From positions 31,958,736 through 32,022,735 of the forward strand of contig OZ024799.1 of assembly GCA_964017045.1 (NCBI GenBank): a stretch of DNA of 64,000 nucleotides, written 5' to 3'. The stretch is from Omphiscola glabra. Lineage: Eukaryota > Mollusca > Gastropoda > Lymnaeidae. The notes under the pieces were generated by a model. The model made no database searches. It saw nothing but the letters and a program-made list of their open reading frames with translations, and was not told the origin of the DNA. Positions 12,604 through 24,921 of the stretch are shown in pieces. How positions within the stretch are numbered: position 1 is the first letter of the stretch; every line of letters begins with the position of its first letter. A program made the translations under genes and the position numbers.

Positions 12604-12639
12604 AGGGGGGGGGGGGGGCGGGGGGGGGGGGGGGGGCGC
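12604..12639. repeat. Poly-G tract
   Basis: Nearly pure G run of about 35 bases interrupted by single C residues. Confidence 0.85.
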
Positions 12640-13761
12640 GGTTCTAAGAAAGACCAAACTTTAAAAAAAAACTAATGCAATCATGTTTAACTTGAATAAT
12701 TTGACCAAGTTTTTCAAAGAAATAATTGCTTCAAAAAAATAATTTTCATACTAACTATATACAGATAATATTTATTGAAGAAGTACAATGATGGTGTAGG
12801 TGCGTTCTGCTTTCCACCAAATCAAAATAATCCAGCATAATTTACAAAACTGTGCTAGTAAAAGAGCAGGCTAACAGGAAGTGACAAATAAAGTATACGC
12901 TTTTAACACAAGGCAATCTCGATCACAGGATTTTGGTAAGAAATATACTTCTTCAACTCTTCCAAACAACTAGTATCATATATACAAGCAACAAGAAAAA
13001 TCAATGTTATTTCACCTCTAAAACATATTTAAAAAAATTTTCAATGTGGTATATTACATAATAACATCATTAGCTCATGGCACATTTATGTGGCAAATAT
13101 TTGTAAAACATTTTGTTGTAATTTTTTCCTCTATTGTATTTGCCATTTGGATTTTGTTCATATGCTCTCAAATGTATGTAACATAACGTGGTGTTTGGCT
13201 TCAACAAATTCTAATTTAATATGCAATGTGTTTGATCTCAAAAGCCATGCCAAAATTTCTTTACAAAACTGATGATTGGAACATTAATTCTCTGTTGAAA
13301 CGAACAAGTTTTACAGTTCATTTTTTGTGATTTTTTTTAGATGCCATGATGTGTGAAACTTACACCATTGAAAACATTCTAAGTAAAACAAAGAGCTGCC
13401 TTCTGAAGGAGTGGGCTATCATATTCAGCATAAACAACATGTTCATATAACAACAGTGTATCCTTACCCATCTCATTGAAAGACTTGAAAAAACAGCAAA
13501 AGCTCACAAAAAATTTAATTTTGTGTTGTTGTTTTTTTTTAAAAGGGTTGGTTCAGGGTATACAAAACATACAATTTGTTAAATCTATGTCTGTGTCGGA
13601 GTCTTCAAATAACTATGTTAACAACGCAATCAAGATAATTACAAAAATCTAGTTTTTGTCAATCAGTGAAGTCTTTGGTGAAGATTTATAAGAGAGTAGA
13701 CAAAACAACAAAAGCCTAATAAGGAAGATGTAATAGACAGTTACAAAATTGTATCTAAAAT

Positions 13762-13785
13762 TATATATATATATATATATATGTA
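13762..13785. repeat. (TA)n microsatellite
   Basis: Alternating ta run of about 24 bp. Confidence 0.8.
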
Positions 13786-14604
13786 TATATTTATAAGTAT
13801 AAAACTTTTGGAAGACCAGATACTTTATGCTGATTAGGCTCAGGTTAACAAGTGGATAAGCAAATTGATAACTCGAGGATAGACAACAGCATGGGTGTTC
13901 CCCCGATGCCATAAAGATGTCTGGCTGAGAATGGTCAAACACAAACATGAACTGACCTTACTATGGTGCCCTGAGCAGCTGGCATCAGCCGTTTTGGCAA
14001 CCAACAACAGCTTTGCTTAGGGTGGTCAAGTGTATTGGTTCCACCTATGGCAAATTAGGGTCACTATGTGGGTTAAGTGTGTTTTTACCACCTGTGACCT
14101 CATAGGCTTCAATCTTAGATGGCCAAGAACGACAACTGGGCAAAATTATGAGTCTGAGCTTGGATTGCAGGATTCTGCCTGGCACACTCTGGTGTAATAC
14201 AGATTCATGATACATAATCATGAAATGTTACACCAACAAGAACTGCAGCGATCCAACGATCACAGACATAACAGACATTATGAAAGGCAAATTTTTGATT
14301 AGTCAACTGAATGCTTTTCAACAATGAAATTTATATAAGTTTTAAAAAATACAGTAGAAATATTAACAAAAAAGTGCCTCTTACAAAAAAAAAGTTAATT
14401 TTTTTATAATAACATATATGCGCTTTGCTGCTATAATTGAAAGGAATCCACAAATAAGTTCCTGATCTTGGCAAGTGTTCAGATTGTAAGAAAAATCCTA
14501 CAAGAACCTGCAGTAGACATCGTACTGGACTTTATCTAACTGACATACTGTCAATATTAGTTAAGTTAGTTTTTGTTTGTGAAAAGTTAAAGATCAACTT
14601 TCAA

Positions 14605-14903
14605 TCAAATAGGGCTGCAATTGCTGCTAGTCGGACTTAATTTCTCACAGTCGCTGGTCAGGCTTTCATCACCAGAGTCGTTTGCCTTATCACTATTGTT
14701 CAAGTCTTTCTCAAAGTCCAGCAGCTGCCCCATGAAGGTGAAGTTGGGGGAGATGTTGGGCTTGCACTTCTTGACATGGTCGTAGGCTTCATTCAGGGTC
14801 ATGCTCTCACGGCTCATAAGGTAAGCCACAGTGACAGTCACAGATCGGCTGATGCCGGCCAGGCAATGGACCAGGATTCCCTTCTGGTTATTTCTGGCCT
14901 CAT
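14605..14903 (-). CDS. DUSP6-like: Phosphatase coding exon 3 (catalytic P-loop, C-terminus)
   Basis: 299 bp after a TTCCCCAG acceptor. Encodes DEARNN, the signature [20 protein letters not shown] and the conserved [14 protein letters not shown]. The acidic, Ser-rich C-terminus ends in a stop at 14605. Confidence 0.93.
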
Positions 14904-17900
14904 CTGGGGAACATAAGAATGGGGAAGTCGTCAGCAAAATAATTAAATAGATAAAGTTACAGCGACAATGCTGTCTAGAAATATCAGGTAACTCATGCTA
15001 CAAACACCAAAAGAAACATGATTCCCTTATTTACTTCCCTTCCTAAACAGGTTGGAGGAAACGGGGATGTGGGAGGAAACGGGGATGTGGGAGGAAACGG
15101 GGATGTGGGAGGAAATTTGGGAGGGGGGGGGAATTAAATTTAAAAAGAGTTAATATTAAAAATTCTGAACTCATACCACACAGCACGCTGCTGTATTAAA
15201 AAACAACACAATGCATAAAGTGTACTATTTCTTCACTTAGTTGAATAACCGAGTGCAAATTATTTTAAGTTCGGCAACAAGGAAAGCTGCTGGCCAACGT
15301 TCAACAAATCGATAACGTGTGTTTATTTTCCTGTGATTACCAGACTATTTTTTGCCACGGTGTTCTTCACCTCACCTCGCGCGCCGCACGTCACGACCTT
15401 CGATTTCTGTTTAAGTTTTCACGAACCTAATCGTAAGGTTGAACTATCAATACCCTATATCGGGCGTCATCGCCGAACCCCCCCCCCCCCCTCCGACAAA
15501 AAAAAACCGTTAAAAAAAGAAGAAGAAAAAATTCAGACCACCAACTCAGTGGCATTTAACCATGCACGCAAGTCTGCTCTGGCTGGGGCTGTTTGGTCTT
15601 CCCATCACAAGTTCGCAGCGTGATCTCTAATTGTCAACCCTACGCTGACGATGAGTACCCGCAGGTGGAGATTAAAAGGAGCTAAGTATGATCTTTACTA
15701 TTTTGTGGTGGACTACTAGTGTGAAGACACCTTGAGAAAAACGTTCTCACTTCCGGGCACGTTTCCAAACGGCCTCACAGAGCGGCTCTCGACATTTTGA
15801 AGTTTGAAATAAAAAAACTTGTTTCACATCAATATCTGCCGAGAGGCACATATACCTATATAAAAAAATAAACTGTACAAGGTGACCCGACAATGTTGGA
15901 TGAAAGCATTGACTACTCTGGATTACGCGAGCACTAAGCTTGAGGCAATTAAGTGTCGGCCTAGTAAAAACTTAGTTCTACTAATGACTTCCTTGCACAT
16001 GAAAAGCGTAACAGTAAGCACGCGAAGTACAAAGGGGTGTAAAATTTCATTCAACGCTCTCAACCCCCCCCCCCCCACAAACCACCGACCCCGCTCCCGA
16101 ACCATTCTCCCCCATTCCTCACAAGTTAAATGTCACGGGTCAAAGTGAAAGGTCACGAAACATCACACGAGGATTCTGCTCTTCAAAAATCCATGCAATA
16201 ATTGTATTTCCTCTCACCCGAATCCAGTACATACACAGTGACACAACCGCACATCAGCTAATCATATTTAATGGTTTTTAACCCCCAAAAGGGTTATCTA
16301 GTAAAATTAAGCTTATACTGTCAATAGTCAATGCTTTCTTACAATTTCCTTATCGGTAAAACTATTGCTCTACCTCTTCACACGAAACCAAAGGGCCTGC
16401 TACTAAATATTATACAGTATACTTTTATATTTATTTGATTGTCGGAAGCTATAGTGGGGTGTAATTTTATGTATTTTTGAGTAAAAGAGAAAAAGAACAT
16501 ATGCGTTCCCCCATGCTAATAATAATACTAAGACGTAGACAAACATAGGGAAGCAAAAAATAAAACACTAATATTATCTTACACAGCCAACTTAAATCAA
16601 AAGACAGGTCTTAAAAAAAAGAAAAAAAAAGAAAAGAAAAAAGCAATGGCGATCCACTTAAGACCGGATGTGACGTCGGCTATCTTTAGTATCTACAAAA
16701 CCATTTCCCCTGGCGCCTGGCTCGTTGCCACCTCCCGAACAGGTTACAGTTACATTCTATAAAATATCCCAGGTTACCCCACCCACGATGTCTTTTATAG
16801 TTTCTTTCTTGGGTGCTGTTATAATAAATTCTCCCATACTCTCCTTACAACGTAATGAATAGCTGGCAAAATAAACTAAGTAAAAAAAATGAAAAGAATG
16901 GGTCGGTTCACAACTATACTGAGTTTATCTCTTTGAGCAAGTGACTAAAAGGAAGATATTCTAGTTTCACCCTCATATGACCTTTTCTCTCACAGCAGAA
17001 TAAAAAATACCTTATTCCTTTAGATTTAAGATTTAATGTAATTTTTTTTTTAAACAGAAACACACACCAGCCTAGACACATGATGATAGCACTGCCACTC
17101 TTCACCCGCCTTGAATATAAACCTCATTATCTTCCCCACTCTTGGCTCCAGACAACTTATCAATCCTATCATATCTCCCAAGCCTCCTCAGCTCTAGGCA
17201 CTGAAGAGGCTGGGTTTACATTTCCTAGCTTCAACCTTCTCTTCCACTTTACTTTTTAGGTAGAACTCCCAACTCCCTGAAACTCCCTTTGATTTTACTT
17301 CATTCTGGCACAAGAAAAGACCCCTATGTCTTTTAATTATACAAGTCCATTTATTTATATATATGACGGTTTGTGCTGAAGCTGGTTTATTTTGTTTACA
17401 AAAGTATTTTAAATTAGACCAAGGATTTCTGTAATTTTTGCCTTGTGAAAAACTTTAACTTAAATTTAAACAGGCTGCTGAAGCATACAGAGACTCAAAA
17501 ATTTTTTTTTTATTCATACATACAGTTAACTAAGTATTTGTCAAATTCTTTTTGTACATTTAAGGTTCAGTAACAATTATTAAAGTTGTGATTGTGATAG
17601 AAATATGCAGATGTAGAAGTAGAACCAGCAGCCCCCCGGAGTTATTTATGATTAGATTGATTGAAAAGAACAAAAAAAGATCGGACCTTTGAAATGTTTG
17701 GGGCAGGGTTTACAGGTAAAATGATATAATATAAAATACGCTTTCCATTTCTTAAAATCTTTCGAACAAGTATCAATTTTCAGGAAGTGGTCTACTCACC
17801 AATAAATTTTATCGCCTGCGGGAAGAACGATGATAAATTCTGAGACCAGTGGTCGGAGATGGGTATCTGCAGGTACTTGAAGTTCTTCTCGTTTTCGAAC

Positions 17901-19043
17901 ATGTTGGGCACATTTGTGGTGACATTGAGGATGTAGGTGATACCATACTTTTTCAGCTGGGACAGATCGGCCGAGTTCTTGGCGCTGCCGAGGTAGAGGT
18001 AGGGGAGGACCGGGACGGGGAAAGGGCATGAAATGGGGCTGGCTGTGCTGCAGGTGGAATGGGTGTCACCGTCCCCGAAGGATGGCTCCTCGGATATCCT
18101 GAGGTTGCACAGACCCATGATGTTGGTGTCCTGCTCCTGGTGTTGGCAGTACTCAGGGAATCTCTCCTCAAATGTGGAGAAACCACCTGTGGAAATGACA
18201 AATTGTATGGATATTAATAATTAGGCTAAATCAAGGACACAAAAAAAGAAGGTGGAAGTTGAAGTTGGTTTTCTCGTGCTTCAGGTTGACTTTTCATGAC
18301 ACAAAGTTTAATTTTATGATGGAAATTCAAGGTGGCTTGATGAAAAAGGTTTATTATTATTTAAACATTTAATTGAACATCATAAAGTGCTATAAATATT
18401 AGCATACTATATACTACATTATTATGTCCATAACCCTAAGTCCTAAGCATATTTCATACTCATCGTCATCATCAGGTCATAGGCGAAGCCTACAGACTAC
18501 AGATAAACCCAATGTAATCATTTTGGCATAGGCTTTTATTTCTAACTAACTATAAATACAGTGAAGTCAGTGAAGTTTTAAATGAGAGACTTAGAAATAC
18601 ATATCACTCACGAAAATAAACAAGCAATTGTAATTTCGTTGGAGCTTACCTAATAGGAAGGACGCCCGGCAGCCATCTTGCCTCAATTTTTTCACTAACA
18701 GATTTATGACAGACGATGGGTTGGCGTTTAGATCCGTAGAGCAATCATCGTACAAGATTATTGTGGCCGTTTTCGAATACTTCGAGAACCGCTCCTTCGC
18801 CTCGTTGTTTTGAATAACAGAAGAAATGTTAAGGTTGCCTCGTTTAAGCCGTTTGAGCATTAGAGACGGCAGTGTGATGTTGATGGCCCCTCTGACGTAC
18901 GAACGCGAATAGTCAGACTGGGACCGGCAGTCAATGATAAGTACATTTTTGGCATTTTTGCTTATTTCGTCCCGAAGCCTGTCTGGGCAGCAGTAATCTC
19001 CAAGGTCTGAGTTGGACATGATGTGGGCTTCTAGGCAAGGCAT
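14605..19043 (-). CDS. DUSP6-like: Dual-specificity MAP-kinase phosphatase, DUSP6/MKP-3 class (whole gene)
   Basis: Three coding exons, 19043-18650, 18186-17800 and 14903-14605, joined at phase-1 GT-AG junctions, give a predicted 359-residue protein. Vertebrate DUSP6 has 381 residues. Exon 2 of the transcript supplies an N-terminal rhodanese/CH2 domain (about residues 20-135) with the kinase-interaction motif [10 protein letters not shown] (62-71). The next exon supplies the linker and the general-acid loop, with Asp243 in PISDHWSQN. The last supplies the catalytic P-loop HCLAGISRS with Cys274 and Arg280, then a Ser/Asp-rich tail. The Cys-Asp spacing of 31 equals that of DUSP6. Members of this class are cytoplasmic phosphatases that dephosphorylate the Thr and Tyr of the ERK activation loop, giving negative feedback on Ras-MAPK signalling. 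All key residues are present and the frame is intact, so it looks functional. DUSP7 and DUSP9 are equally close alternatives, and invertebrates usually carry one gene for this group. Confidence 0.93.
14904..17799 (-). other. Large phosphatase intron (2.9 kb)
   Basis: AT-rich intron with a 19-bp tandem repeat at 15051, poly-C runs near 15478 and 16065, and A/G-rich tracts near 16615. No nested gene is supported; the short frames at 15333 and 15882 run over low-complexity DNA. Confidence 0.8.
15051..15121. repeat. 19-bp tandem repeat, about 4 copies
   Basis: Repeats of ggaggaaacggggatgtgg inside the phosphatase intron. Confidence 0.9.
17800..18186 (-). CDS. DUSP6-like: Phosphatase coding exon 2 (linker and general-acid region)
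   Basis: 387 bp between acceptor CCACAG and donor GTGAGT. Starts with [14 protein letters not shown], the end of the rhodanese domain, then a Ser/Pro-rich linker. The start of the catalytic domain follows, with [18 protein letters not shown] and [12 protein letters not shown] content is clearly higher than in the flanks. Confidence 0.92.
18187..18649 (-). other. Small phosphatase intron (463 bp)
   Basis: Bounded by donor GTAAGC and acceptor CCACAG. Nothing else is seen in it. Confidence 0.85.
18650..19043 (-). CDS. DUSP6-like: Phosphatase coding exon 1 (rhodanese/CH2 domain, KIM)
   Basis: The start ATG follows directly after a splice acceptor (gcgttcag then ATG at 19043), so the message probably has a non-coding exon upstream. 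The exon encodes residues 1-131 and one base of codon 132, and ends at the donor GTAAGC. It contains [11 protein letters not shown] and the basic kinase-docking motif [10 protein letters not shown]. An alternative ATG six codons upstream (19061) lies inside the intron if the acceptor is used. Confidence 0.88.
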
Positions 19044-20056
19044 CTGAACGCAAAGAAACAAAATGAGGGTAACAAAAATATATCAAAAGGTCGTTTTCTG
19101 ACGAAGGACCTGCTGTGAACTGATCATAAATGATGTGTTCGATATATTTTTTTCTTCGGCAATTTAATGATCACACAAGTGAATATAAGTAATCCACACA
19201 AATGAATTCAGCGTTGCTATTATTCCAAAACCTATCAAAAATGTAAGTAATCCGAACTTGGAACTTGCCTTAAACTTGTAACAGTGCTTAACAAATTTTT
19301 TTTGTATGGTAGATATCCAGAAGAAAGGTAAACCGTACGATAAATTGTATGTTCTAACTCTGGAGTAATATTATTATTGTTGTAGATGTCCGAAACTCTA
19401 ACTCAGTTTTTTGTTGTTTATCATCAAAACTTTACAGTATCCACAAACTCTACAATGGAAGAGAGCTCAGTGGGTTTCAGGTTAGTAGTGAAACGACCAC
19501 TTCTTGTCACCGTATTTATATATGTTCAGTTCCCACACGAATAACGATTCTATATTTACAAATATCGGGATGACTTTTTTGGTTATTTTTAAAAAACGCA
19601 ACGACGTAGATTTTTTTCTTCCTTTCAACGTTTGTTCTTGGCCAACATTTTAGTTTCCTAAATTTCGGTGAAGAGCTTCGCGCTGTTTTATTGCGAGGCG
19701 GGCTGCTAAGCCAGTGCAGAACCGATGATCGACCAATAGCTGAAGACTTCGCCTCTTCGTTCGCTTTTTTTTCCTTCCCCGTTTCAAGCATCTCGTGAAT
19801 ATTAAATATTTCCCAGCCAATGGGATTTCGAGAAGAATACGTTATTTTCTTAAAATAGCACACAACGTCGAGAAATTGATATCGTGTCGTCATTTCCGTT
19901 TATTCGTTACCTCGTGACCTCGGCGGTGGAGAACTTTTTCGGGTTAGGGGTTGGGGGTTTTGTTGGAGGGGAAGCGAGGGCTTGTTGGCACAGTGCCCGT
20001 AGCTCCACCATGAATGATACCGCGCAACAGACACAATGCGGCCATTCATTTTAAGG
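19044..20056 (-). other. Phosphatase 5' flank (non-coding exon and promoter zone)
   Basis: The acceptor in front of the start ATG implies an upstream non-coding exon somewhere here, but I cannot place its donor. The 125-residue minus-strand frame at 19516-19893 has no recognisable domain and is probably chance. Confidence 0.4.
19514..19522 (-). promoter_or_regulatory. Candidate TATA box for the phosphatase gene
   Basis: On the minus strand the sequence reads tatataaat followed by acgg, about 470 bp upstream of the coding exon. Position and orientation fit, but in AT-rich DNA chance matches are common. Confidence 0.25.
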
Positions 20057-20401
20057 CAGGGCTTCTCAAACGCGTGAATACTCGGGATTATTGGAAAGCG
20101 ACATCATTTACTAAGAGGCCACAAGAGTTTGGATATTATAGATTTTTTTAATTTTAAACTTTGACAATATTCGAATCTCACTAAATAAATTTGTAAAAAA
20201 TACTTTTTGTTCAAGAGTGTTAAACAGAGTTTAGATAGGAATGAAATCGAGAATCTGTTAGAGTACCGGGGTACCCATTATTATTCATCCCTCGACTCAT
20301 CATAGTACCAAGTCAAAATCGTGTATCTTAATTCTATTATCCGGTTCCTAAATTTAAAGAACATGGTTTCATTTAAAACGCAACTCATTTGAGAAGCGCT
20401 G
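20057..20401. mobile_element. Possible MITE with CAGSGCTTCTCAAA ends
   Basis: Begins cagggcttctcaaacg and ends catttgagaagcgctg, which form an imperfect inverted repeat. No clear 8-bp duplication is present, so the element is old or mis-bounded. The phrase aaaacgcaactcatt recurs at 54840, and an isolated end (atttgagaagcactg) lies at 47879. Confidence 0.5.
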
Positions 20402-21860
20402 AATCCAATAAAAACAACGTACTCGGATATAGGGCAAGGCTAATGTTGACGTGTGTCTGTGTGCAAGCCTGTGTATATGGTGACATGAGGAGGGAAAGCG
20501 GTGGGGGAGTGGGGCAATAGATAAGGGGAATGAAAACGTCCAGTTGTGTCGTCCTCCCCCCCGCTCCACCCCTTCAGCCCTATTTGAGGACTAGATTACT
20601 AGAATTCTCGCTTGGCACCAGTGGTCCCCATTATTTTCCAAAACAGTCACAGGTTATATTTTTATTAGATATGTGGTAATGTAAGAGTGGTAATCGTGTT
20701 CAGTGTTAGTATACCAACCTTAACCTACACACTATTTAACAATGACTGGTGTAGACTGGTGTTTAAACACGCTTCGTATGTCTTATATTGTTATATTTTA
20801 CAGTTCAGTAGACAGTAGAAGTCAGGAAAGATCATAGATTGACATAGAACGATCTAATTATAAGTAAGTAGCTTTTTCCTGAGTTTTCCCAGTCTGCCCC
20901 TCATAGTTAACGCCAATGTACGTTAAAAGTTTTACTGGATGTTTAATCATTTGTTGACATTTGTAGGATTTTCTCCTATAAGCCTATAATGTTATATAAC
21001 ACGAAAAATCAGAAACCTATAGGCCTATAAGTTGCTGAAGGAAAATTTTTTTTTTTTAAAGTGGAGTGTGGGTGGGGTGCTCTGCCCCTAGCGGTTTTAA
21101 TTTTAATTTAATGTATATTCATTGATCAAACCGTAAAAAGTTCGTCTTATCAAAATTGTTATGAGTAATATGAGACTTATCTCCACGGCCCTGACCAAAT
21201 GAGACTTGTCTCTACGGCCCTGACCAAATTATTTGACTTTCAACTAATCTAAAATGTTCAGTACAAGTATATGCGACTGTGTCGTGGTGTTAACACAGTA
21301 CAGCACTCCACGTCTGTGCTATAAATAAAGCGCTCTCTTTATCTTTACTACACGCGAGTTTGTATATGTGTGTTGTTTGTCGTGGCCCAGATCTAATCGC
21401 CTTAGCAATCTATTCACAAAATGAAAACATGTTGTGTGACGAGTTAACGAATCTGAACGTCTCCTCAGCCAAGTCAGGACTTACGTCGTTTCTAGGGAAC
21501 ACCAGCACAAGTTCAACCCCATTTTTTGTACAATATTCCGGTGCCTCTTTTCACGGCATTCTAGGTCTAGTGTAGTGTGTATATCATTGATCATAAATGT
21601 ATGTATACAATAATAGAAGCTTAGAATTAGAAAGTAAAATTTTTCTTAGCCTATGGCATGGCGGAAATGGGAATGACAACCCTATTGCCATTGCTCAAGC
21701 CCGGACATGAGAGGGGAGAGGGTCTTAAATAGTCTTAATAAATGTAAAACTGTCTTGTATTTGAATTAGAAAATTAAAATTTAATTCCACCCCTTCCCAC
21801 CCATAAGTATAAGCACAATTCACAATGTGTCACAAAGCCTTAATGATTAATGATTCAGGT
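20402..21860. other. Unique spacer
   Basis: AT-rich unique DNA with one two-copy repeat (gacttatctccacggccctgaccaaat type) near 21175-21230. No gene is supported. Confidence 0.5.
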
Positions 21861-22091
21861 CTATACTTGATGTGATCGACAGTCAGCTACAGTACAAACA
21901 CTAACACACCTTTCAAGTAATTTACGTTGTTTTAATCGGCTCTTTTTGACACAGTAACACACTCGCAACCCTTCTCGAACTGCTAGGTCATAGTCTAATT
22001 TTAGAACGCTATTGGGCCTGTCTACGATAGGGAGGTAGTGGCCATCTTGGTTTTTTAAAAACATTTTTGTATTGTCGAACTTTGGTGACAT
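21861..22091 (-). CDS. Hypothetical small ORF or first exon
   Basis: 76-residue frame starting MSPKFDNTKMFLKNQDGHYL with an A at -3 of the ATG. Composition looks protein-like and it does not lie in a repeat. A possible splice donor (AAAG then GTGTGT) near 21909 would make it a first exon ending after KQRKLLE. It cannot join the phosphatase exon in frame. I recognise no domain and no partner exon, so it may be spurious. Confidence 0.22.
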   Translation of the reverse strand: MSPKFDNTKMFLKNQDGHYLPIVDRPNSVLKLDYDLAVREGLRVCYCVKKSRLKQRKLLERCVSVCTVADCRSHQV

Positions 22092-22981
22092 TTTATTTTC
22101 AGGTTGTTTGGAAGTGGTAGTAACGTTATTCGCGGCGTATGAATACAGCAGTTAAAATAGTTTATTGACGTAGTAATGTCATCAATATTAAATACATGGG
22201 TCGAAAATAGTGATTCCCTATAGCCTATTTACTTTAAATAAACATAAGTCAAAAGATTATCCTGGACTCTTTAGTTAATTTAATCATTTAACGTCTAGTT
22301 TAACTCTTCTTAAAAGTAATGATAGCACGCATTGGACGAAACCGTACCGTATTAGTATTGTAAATCTTCTCCTATTAAAATTCTCTTATTAAATTTTTAT
22401 TTTTTATGAATCAATTTACCAATTGCCAGTGGGACGCCTAAAAGTAAAGTGGGCTAAAGCAGGGATCATACAAGGCCATTCTGGGGATGGTTGAATAAAG
22501 TTTTTAAAAATCTATGCAATTTGGCTGTGGTTAAAAAAAAGAAGAAAAGAAATTCCTCCTGTCCTTTTTTCAAAAAAAAAATTAAATACAGCACGAACTG
22601 ATCCCTTTCGTTGCTCAAATCACACCGACAAAAAAAAACGCACAAATGAATACAGCACTCTTGCTGCTCTTCACTTCCTTTGTCAACACGGAATCCAAGG
22701 AGCTATAATATCTCTATGTCTATGACGCAATCACTTTATCACACAGCATCCTTGCCACAACTTCCGGTTATTAAAATTAAAATAAGGATTTTAACGATTT
22801 AAAGTGGGTGGAATGGTTAGTGATAAAAAGAGAAGTGTCTTTAAAAAGAATAATTTCCCCTTAGTGCGATGTTGGATGTTTCCGAAAAAATTGCGCAGGG
22901 GCGGGGAAGAGCATACTTGCGGCCAGGTTTACAATGGTACCGCCACTGTTTAGTATCGAACACTATTTAGTCGGGCGATTC
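22092..22981. other. Unique spacer
   Basis: AT-rich unique DNA. Nothing is recognised. Confidence 0.5.
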
Positions 22982-22989
22982 GGCTAACT

Positions 22990-23227
22990 CAGTGGTTCTC
23001 AACCTTCAAAATGATGCGACCCTTTAATACAGTTCCTCATTTTGTGGCGACCCCCAGCAACAAAATTATTTTTTCTGCTTCTACGTCATAACTGAAGAGT
23101 TTATGTGTTTTCAGATGGTCTTAGGCGACCCCTGAAAAAGGGTCGCGCGACCCCCAAAGGGGGCGACCCCAGAAAAAGGGTCGCGCGACCCCCAAAGGGG
23201 TCGCGACCCACAGGTTGAGAACCGCTG
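22990..23227 (-). mobile_element. hAT-like MITE (CAGCGGTTCTCAACC family), copy 3
   Basis: 238-bp element from cagtggttctcaacc to ggttgagaaccgctg with perfect 8-bp duplications ggctaact. It is longer than its relatives because the segment around gggtcgcgcgacccccaaag is duplicated near its right end. Confidence 0.94.
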
Positions 23228-23346
23228 GGCTAACTCATTTTCTTCACCTCAAGATTAAAGTAATTTATATTGATATTTTATTAGGAGACTAACGTCAGTA
23301 TGAAACAAAGTAGTCCTTGCAACCAGTGAAGTATCGCCTTCAAAAC

Positions 23347-23476
23347 CATATCCGGAAATTTCATCGAAAAAAATTTGGTCGATGGAAAATTGATCGACGG
23401 AAATTTGATCGAACGGAAAATTACCGTCGATCAATTTTCCGTCGACGAAATTTCTTTCGATCAAATTTCCGGTAAC
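23347..23476. mobile_element. Fold-back element with 49-bp arms
   Basis: Arms 23352-23400 and 23424-23472 are inverted copies that match at 45 of 49 positions, separated by 23 bp. The arms are built from repeated gatcgacggaaaatt-like words. A 10-bp direct repeat ccttcaaaac flanks the whole (23337-23346 and 23477-23486), as a target-site duplication would. Duplications of 9-10 bp are typical of Mutator-like elements, but the class is not certain. It is expected to form a strong hairpin. Confidence 0.7.
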
Positions 23477-23486
23477 CCTTCAAAAC

Positions 23487-24708
23487 AATACATAGTTACG
23501 TCACGAACCCCTCTGAAACTTAGGAGCCAGAATGATCAATTCACTGATCGTGGGCTCTTTAAATATAGAAGAAGAAGAAAAAGCACTGTCATTTATAACT
23601 TTTAAAAAAGCCTTCAGTATTCCTTAAATTAAATTTAATAACCAACACTTTTGGAGTGGTATGTGTCAGTTTGTGAAAAGAAATTGAGGAAATATAAATG
23701 AAAAGGAAAGTAGGCCTACTCGTCAACTTAAATAAAATGCACACACACTTATATAAACCCAAAGATTATATAATAGTATTGGATATAAATATATTTTCGT
23801 GCTCCTCTATTAAATGACCACATTACAAAAAATAAAATTTAATTGACAACGATTTTTGTTTGACTTTTTACAATAATAAAATAAAATTAAACTGTCTCAT
23901 GATCACATCAGACTGACTGGGCCACTCGCCGCCACTCCAACTTAAAAGACCAGGAAAAAACTAAATGCGGGGGAAGTAGGCCTGGGGATTGCATTGACAG
24001 ACACACACAGATACACACACAGGGGTTGACAAAAGGTCCTGTTTCATGTACTGTAGGCGAACCTCTTCAGTTAACCGCTTTCACATGACTGAGCACACAA
24101 CGCAGTATTTTCTTTTTATTATGTCATAAGCCAAGGGCCCGTCTTTTTTTTCTTTAAATTTACAGTCCCATGATCCCATGGTTGACACTCAGGTAAAACG
24201 CTTGCCGTCATAGCGTCTTACCTTACCGGTTATTACAAAGCATTTTTTTTTCTTTAGAGTTAAAATTAGTGACAGTAATCTTACTATTGCGCCTCTATTG
24301 AGAAATGTCCACCGACCAATAAAGAAATTTCCTATCTCAAAATCGGGTAGGCCTATACGTCAGTCCTTTCTTTTAGTACCCCGCGATCTTTTTTCATTCA
24401 CGTGACACCGAGAACGTTCCGAGATTTGCATGGCACAACATAATTAATGCACGAATAAAACACGCATTTGAGTAAACGTTGCTTACATTTGAATTTTTTT
24501 TTCTTAATGTATAGACGTGAAAGGGAAAGTAACATGGTTGACTTTTTTACCCCGAGTTACTAATGTGATTCTATTACAAGAATCCATTAAGAAGTAATTC
24601 AAAAAAATAATTAATTAATAAAAATACTAAAATATAAACCTTAGTTATGTTGCACCAATAACACGTATGACCGTCGACAAAAAAATGAGAGGAATGAAAG
24701 TCGGTGCC
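23487..24708. other. Unique spacer
   Basis: AT-rich unique DNA with a short (CA)n stretch near 24000. No gene is supported. Confidence 0.5.
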
Positions 24709-24775
24709 CTCAGTCTGGTCAGGGTGAGGCCTCAGTCTGGTCAGGGTAGGGCCTCAGTCTGGTCAGGGTAGGGCT
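24709..24775. repeat. 22-bp tandem repeat, 3 copies
   Basis: Three copies of cctcagtctggtcagggtag plus two bases. Confidence 0.88.
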
Positions 24776-24921
24776 TAGGTTATGTTAGATTTGCTTTCAA
24801 TTGGTCGTTGATGAAATGTTACCGCTGTAAAGAATCAGTAAACAACGAGCAATCGACACCAATTAGAAGCATTTCAGTTTCAGGTCAGAAAAGCGTGGTG
24901 TAAAGTGTAAAAGACCATAGT

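Larger units (their letters stand above)
10576..14604 (-). other. Probable 3' UTR and downstream flank of the phosphatase gene
   Basis: AT-rich, largely repeat-free DNA following the phosphatase stop codon on the minus strand. Minus-strand AATAAA motifs occur near 11180, 12154 and 12769, so a long 3' UTR is possible, as in vertebrate DUSP6 transcripts, but the end is not determinable. It also holds poly-G runs at 11307 and 12605 and a TA run at 13762. No other gene is seen. Confidence 0.35.

Noticed and set aside
19516..19893. 125-residue minus-strand frame upstream of the phosphatase
   Set aside because: No recognisable domain and no in-frame splice to the phosphatase; it probably lies in the promoter or untranslated region.
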